Source: Leucaena leucocephala (lineage: Eukaryota > Streptophyta > Magnoliopsida > Fabales > Fabaceae). Taken from it: a DNA stretch of 64,000 bases. The notes below the pieces were generated by a model, which ran no database searches, was not told the DNA's origin, and saw nothing but the letters and a program-made list of their open reading frames with translations. Both the position numbers and the translations under genes were made by a program. The DNA is taken from NCBI GenBank assembly GCA_037074615.1, contig CM073536.1:4841001-4905000 (forward strand), read 5' to 3'. Positions 59,501 through 64,000 of this stretch are shown piece by piece. Numbering within the stretch: position 1 is the stretch's first letter; every line of letters starts with the position of its first letter.

Positions 59501-61144
59501 TTTTTATGGTGCTGTTTCACTAAACTATAGACTGTAAATGTCATGCCTAGGTCAAGATCTTGCATGCTGATTGTCAGAGATGTTTATGTGATGATGAGCC
59601 TAAACTCAAAAGTTGTGTAGTCCTTTAACATATAAGCCAACAAATAGAATATCTGCTTTTAGCTATAATTATCACTAACATGAGTATATAGTTGGTTATA
59701 AAAATTTTATTGAAATTTTGTGTTCTCTGCTCTTGGTTTCCTTGAGGTCTAGCACATCATCGTTTGCGTCAGTTCTAAGAATGCCTCAACCAACAGTTAA
59801 TTATGTTTTACAGTATAATATACTGCGTTGTTGTTGTAAACTGTAATTGTCGTCTCAATTCTATTCAAGAGTTCTCAAAATTGTAGGGGTTCTGAATTGA
59901 ATAATTTTCTATTGCCCAAGGGTTAGATTTTTCAGTGTCTTGGACCGAAAATAGGGTTGTCTTAGCATTTTTTGTCAACATTTCAATATCTAAATTTGTC
60001 TGGCCTTTCCTTTCTTTCTTTCTCTTTTCCTTTGGTAGGGTCAGTTTGGCATTTTAGCAAACTGCTTACTCGACTATTTATATGTTGACTGGTGTTGGCT
60101 TTAAGAATGTGTCTAAGAACATTACCATGAAATTCTATTTAAGACAATATGTTTTACCGACAACTTTTCCCCTCGACATTTGGTACAATTATACTAACAA
60201 GAAAAGATATATCTAGGAGCCAGTAATTGAGGTGCATTTAGGTGAGCGAAAGAAGCTGAAACAGCTGTAAGGTTATGAAGGATTTAATAACTTAGACGTT
60301 GTTATTTTCATCTGTGAGTAAATGCTGATAAGTAAATTTTACAAGGCTGAATCCAAGCCTGTTGAAATGCAAACGTAGTTGATTAGTCGAATAAAAAACT
60401 GTACCTTGGTTTGCTTTTTTGGAGGCTGGGATAAGATATAAGACTTAATATCCTTAACAGTCTAGACTCAGCTGTTTCATTTGCCCTTGCAGACTGTCAA
60501 AGTCTAAGATGATTTTGTCTCAAATTGCACAGGTGCTTTACTTCTGTTTAATCGTTTTTACTAGTGTTAGAGTCTGCTCTCATGTGGTATGTAATAGAAA
60601 GTTCTTTTTGTGTGTATAATAGAAAGTTATATCATGAAATGCCCTCAAGGTTTGTGACATAAGTTACATGTGTATAAATTATTCATTTGGCTGTTTTTAC
60701 TTGCTTTAGCCCGTCATTCTCATGTCAGTGCTTGATAATCAGGGTGCACCGCCTTGCATTCACTATGCGCAGCGGGGAGTATGTAAGTTCGGTCCTGCAT
60801 GCAAGTTTGATCATCCTATGGGAGAACTGACTTACAGTCCATCTGCTTCTTCCCTTGTTAATATGCCAGTTGTATCCATTCCTGCGGGTTCATCCATCAG
60901 TACTCTTGCACCTTCGTCCTCATCATCAGAGTTGCAGCCTGAACTTAACCCTGGTTCAAGCAAGGAGCACGGATCATTCACAACGGCTTCGTCAATGAGC
61001 ACATCTACTGGATCAGTTGGCGGGGCTTTGTCATCTAGTGGAACCGTTTCTCAGTCAAATACTCAAACATCCACCCAAAGTTCTGTTCCGGTAGTGACTC
61101 CCACAATCACGACAAGGCACGCTGTCTCTCATACCTCAAGCTAA
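56525..61144 (+). CDS. C3H32: CCCH zinc finger protein, ZFN/C3H32 type, five fingers
   Basis: Tandem CCCH proteins of this plant clade bind RNA or DNA in the nucleus. I read seven coding exons: 56525-56612, 56749-56891, 57196-57258, 57474-57590, 57702-58007, 58084-58398, 60743-61144. They join to 477 residues. Five C-x8-C-x5-C-x3-H fingers are seen, with first Cys and last His at 52/71, 97/116, 142/161, 305/324 and 349/368. Three are N-terminal and two C-terminal, separated by a Pro/Ser-rich linker, the layout of this clade. The protein starts MEQYGRASDESQSDPSPEW and ends HTSS, both as in C3H32/C3H58-type proteins. The last intron is 2344 bp. A second possible acceptor at 60708-60709 would add 11 residues in frame. 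AATAAA occurs at 61341 and 61826. The assignment within the clade (C3H3, 5, 32 or 58) is uncertain. Confidence 0.93.
58563..58645 (+). repeat. Tandem duplication, 38-bp period, in the last CCCH-gene intron
   Basis: AGTTTGTTTTAATATATGGT begins at 58575 and again at 58613; the two units are almost identical. Confidence 0.9.
58966..59038 (-). mobile_element. Au-like SINE fragment in the last CCCH-gene intron (17-bp target-site duplication)
   Basis: In reverse complement it shows the Au 3' end (CCCACTTAGTGGGATAATGC then TTGTTGTTATTG). GGGGAATTCCTTCATTA at 58949-58965 and GGGGAATTCCTCCATTA at 59039-59055 flank it, one base different. It is only about 73 bp long, a 5'-truncated or internally deleted copy. 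Confidence 0.75.
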
Positions 61145-62146
61145 GCAATGTGAATGCATACCTCATTTTTACTCCTTTTTTTATCCCGATTCTTAAAGGG
61201 AACATCATTATTCAAGGGATTCCTCAAAATAGTTTTTGTTTTTCAGATACCCCTGTTCCACAGGTCTAGAACACATCAGTGCCTATTACCTTTGGGTTGA
61301 TAATCTTATAGTCTTTTTCATGGCCATCCAATTGATCTTGAATAAACCATGGCCAACCTTGAGAATTTTAGGAGCATCCCATACAGACACCTTGCTTTCA
61401 ATCTTGAGAAACTGCATTCACATCTCCAGTTTTCTGGAGTTTTTTGTTTATGCTTTCAGTTGTCTTTGATATGAGAGAATTCTGCCCACGCTCTCATTGA
61501 TAATGTGTTTACGTTTCTTCCCCAAAACCCTTCTTCCAGAATGACAACTGTTTTTCACTTTGGGAACTTCTTTTTCCAGTTTTTCTTGGAAGTGGAAGGC
61601 TATATTCAGTATTGTTCCCATGATCCCATCTCTTTTGTCTAGGGTTTAGGGGAAGAAAAATAGTCAGGACTCAGGAGACTGCAATGAGGCTTCACGTTGC
61701 TATTTTATAGATACACAGTGTTGTGATGAAGAGTGAAACGCTTCATTTGGGATTTAAATTATTACAAAATACAAATATAAGGGGAAAGTAAGAAAACGCA
61801 CTTGAACTGACAAGTTTGAATCTGTAATAAATTTTGCTCTCCCTTTGATATCAGTGTACTTGATCAAGCATTCACATGAGGTTAGTTTATTTCTTTCTTT
61901 TAGGGGGATCGTTCTTCATTACCTCCCTTTTCAGTGCTTATAATCAGATTTTGAGTAATAATTATGAGCATGTCCTTGAAGAAAAATAAACATATACGAC
62001 TAAGCGATCATAATCCTTGAGAGTATTTGGGTTTTATGTATTATGCATAAAATTAGTGTTTTCGTTTTCAACTTTCAGAATAACAGAAGTCCTTTTGCAA
62101 ACCCAAAAGTAACCCCATGCTTGTTTGGTTTTCAAGGTCCTTTTGC
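61145..62146 (+). other. CCCH gene 3' UTR and downstream flank
   Basis: Mixed-composition sequence to about 61850, then AT-richer. Two AATAAA candidates lie at 61341 and 61826. The 77-codon open frame at 61236-61469 has no family similarity and is read as 3' UTR. Confidence 0.4.
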
Positions 62147-62160
62147 CAAAAGTAAACATT

Positions 62161-62287
62161 TTTGGTTGTATAAAAATTTTTAGAAAAGAGTTGGGTTCAC
62201 TTATGATTTAAGGATAGAGCAAAGTTTTCTTTTCTCCTAGATAATATTAATATCGGATAAGGCGAGCCGTGTATTATCCAGGCTAGT
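62161..62287 (-). mobile_element. SINE family S1, copy 3, 5'-truncated (14-bp target-site duplication)
   Basis: It matches only the 3' half of the copies at 891-1155 and 20627-20886 (GAAAAGAGTTGGGTTCAC, GATAAGGCGAGCCGTGTATT). CAAAAGTAAACATT flanks it at 62147-62160 and 62288-62301. 5' truncation with a clean duplication is usual for target-primed insertion. Confidence 0.78.
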
Positions 62288-62301
62288 CAAAAGTAAACAT
62301 T

Positions 62302-64000
62302 GAATTTGAAAAGACATCCAAAGAATGTAAATGGAGCATGCTTTTACATTTTATTTTCCGTCTGAGCAATTTATAAATCCTAACAACCGAAAATACCCCT
62401 AATTCCTAATATACAAAATAGATCGATGATTAAGTTGTCGTGACTTGTGAGTAAGAATGGGTGAATTCATTAAATTATCATAATCAATATATATTTTATA
62501 ATACTTGAAAAATATTTTTAACAAATGAATAAAACATGTGTTACTCTAGCTATCTATATGTTATCTAAATATCTACCAATTTGTAGCAAATTAAATTGCT
62601 TACAAATGTCATATATTTTTTTTTTTAATTTCATATGACACATGATAGACCACCTAATTTTATAGTCTCCCTCTAATCTTCAATATAAGAACTAGTTATG
62701 ATATTTATTTTAATTATAAATACAATATATCAATTCATTTTAATTCTTAAATTTATAATTTTTTTCTTAAATTATTTATATTAATTGTATATATTAGAGG
62801 CTTCTATCCATGGTAGTTTCAATACAAGTTATTAAAGAAGATATTTTATAAAAATTAATATATATATTTTTTATAAATAACTAATTTAGTTAATTTTTTT
62901 AATATTTACCATCTAACTTCTTATATATTATATAAGCACGTAAGAAATTACTCATTAAACTGTTGAAAAAAAATATTAGAAAAGAGCAACTTGCTTGTGG
63001 GGAGAGCCATTTTTAGTTGGAATCATGTGAGGGGGGGGGGGGGTTTGGGAAAAGAAGAGAGAAGTGTAAAGGGACAAAGTTTGAATTGAACCAAAAAGTG
63101 CAACTAATTGATTATTAACACTAAACAAATTTGTTCAACGTGGTTTGGTTTATGTTCTTTCAAACTACTATGAAAAACATTATTATCTTTTCCCCTAATT
63201 TCCGGACCACCTTTAATTTACATACTTCCACTATGTGTGTCCCTTATTTTCAATTTCTTTAATTTGTCACACAAAAAAAAACAGCTTCCTCCTCAGTTGT
63301 CCTATAGTGGAAGAAAAACCATTGCTAGGTGAGGCAATCAATATATGATTCCTCTCGACTTTAGTGCTTGTTACAACATTTATTAACAATTTTATATAAA
63401 TTAAAAAATTAAATTATTTTTTTTTTGCTAAATATAGATATCCTCCTATTAGAGACAATCATATTCGAGATACTGTTAAATAAAATTAATTTAATTTATA
63501 CTTTTAAACTCTTAAAATTACTTTCGATCGAGTTTGTTAATTAATTATAAAAGGCTATTTAATTAGTTAGAAGGTAAAAAAATTAATATATACTTGGTTA
63601 AGCAGTGTAAAATCCCACTAGATCCTTCTAGTTTTGAGTTTGATTCTTACAGGAAACACATATATTAGAAGGGACAATTACAAATCTTAAAATTAGATAT
63701 TTAAAAAGAATTAAGGTGTAACCAGCACCCATTAAAAAATAGTTAAGAGTATTAGATAACTAACCCTAAAAAAAGTGATAAAGATATTCAATTAGTTAAT
63801 GAATATCAAAGCAAATGACATTTATGAAACAATTATAATAGTTTAGGCAAAGAATTTTATAGATAATAATAGGAGGGAGTATCAACAAGCTGTTAGTTAG
63901 TAAACGATTTTATTTAAACAATAAAAAAATATAAATTTAAATATTAAAAAATATATTTATTAAAAGAGTTTTTTATATTTTAAATTTTAAAAACTATTAT
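62302..64000. other. Intergenic DNA, no gene recognised
   Basis: AT-rich DNA with a run of 12 G at about 63030-63041. A segment near 63590-63670 (GTGTAAAATCCCACTAG, then GAGTTTGATTCTTAC as a B-box-like word) may be an old SINE. The last 110 bp resemble 2580-2680. Confidence 0.4.

Noticed and set aside
63030..63041. Run of 12 G, and the C run at 56440-56450
   Set aside because: Homopolymers of this length are prone to sequencing error and carry no interpretable function here.
1..64000. LTR retrotransposon, CRISPR array, organellar insertion or rRNA genes
   Set aside because: I looked for reverse transcriptase/integrase motifs, paired long terminal repeats, regular spaced repeats and conserved rRNA blocks and saw none.

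Overview
This 64 kb window is nuclear DNA of a flowering plant, most likely a eudicot. It is AT-rich, the genes carry many GT-AG introns, the encoded proteins match well-known plant families, and the intergenic DNA is full of plant SINEs, MITEs and short gene relics. The species cannot be named from the sequence. I know the families from memory and ran no database search.

Layout. 1-4.1 kb: AT-rich DNA with two SINEs and a foldback repeat. 4.2-4.6 kb (+): a single-exon NF-YB transcription factor subunit closest to NF-YB5, flanked by a perfect 35-bp inverted repeat. 4.7-12.3 kb: repeats, including two MITEs and a hAT-type element with an 8-bp target-site duplication. 12.3-18.1 kb (+): a complete CULLIN1 gene with 19 coding exons (744 aa); its first coding intron looks U12-type. 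18.8-20.9 kb: a nested foldback repeat and another SINE. 21.2-26.3 kb: a gene graveyard with a PPR pseudogene, a small invertase/pectin methylesterase inhibitor-like gene (-), a multi-exon poly(A) polymerase pseudogene and a wall-associated-kinase fragment. 28.3-36.4 kb (-): a CW-type zinc finger gene of the CWZF3/5/7 type (11 coding exons, 1599 aa). 37-43.2 kb: MITEs and an inverted second copy of the hAT element. 43.9-49.8 kb (+): the SNF4/KIN-beta-gamma subunit of SnRK1 (13 coding exons, 490 aa) with a GC-AG intron. 51.8-54.2 kb (-): an SLX9-like ribosome biogenesis gene (5 coding exons, 160 aa) that starts in a 20-nt coding exon. 56.5-61.1 kb (+): a five-finger CCCH zinc finger gene of the ZFN/C3H32 type (7 coding exons, 477 aa). 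61.2-64 kb: repeats.

The intact genes are housekeeping or regulatory: SCF ubiquitin ligase scaffold, SnRK1 energy sensor, CCAAT-box factor, chromatin reader, rRNA maturation and RNA binding. They are independently promoted and do not form an operon or gene cluster. The gene set resembles two Arabidopsis neighbourhoods (SNF4 beside NF-YB4; NF-YB5 close to C3H32), which suggests an ancestral linkage. I found no clearly novel system. The strongest leads are the AF4-like C-terminal domain of the CW zinc finger protein, the minor-class intron in CUL1, the inverted repeat around NF-YB, and a set of mobile elements whose target-site duplications can be read directly.
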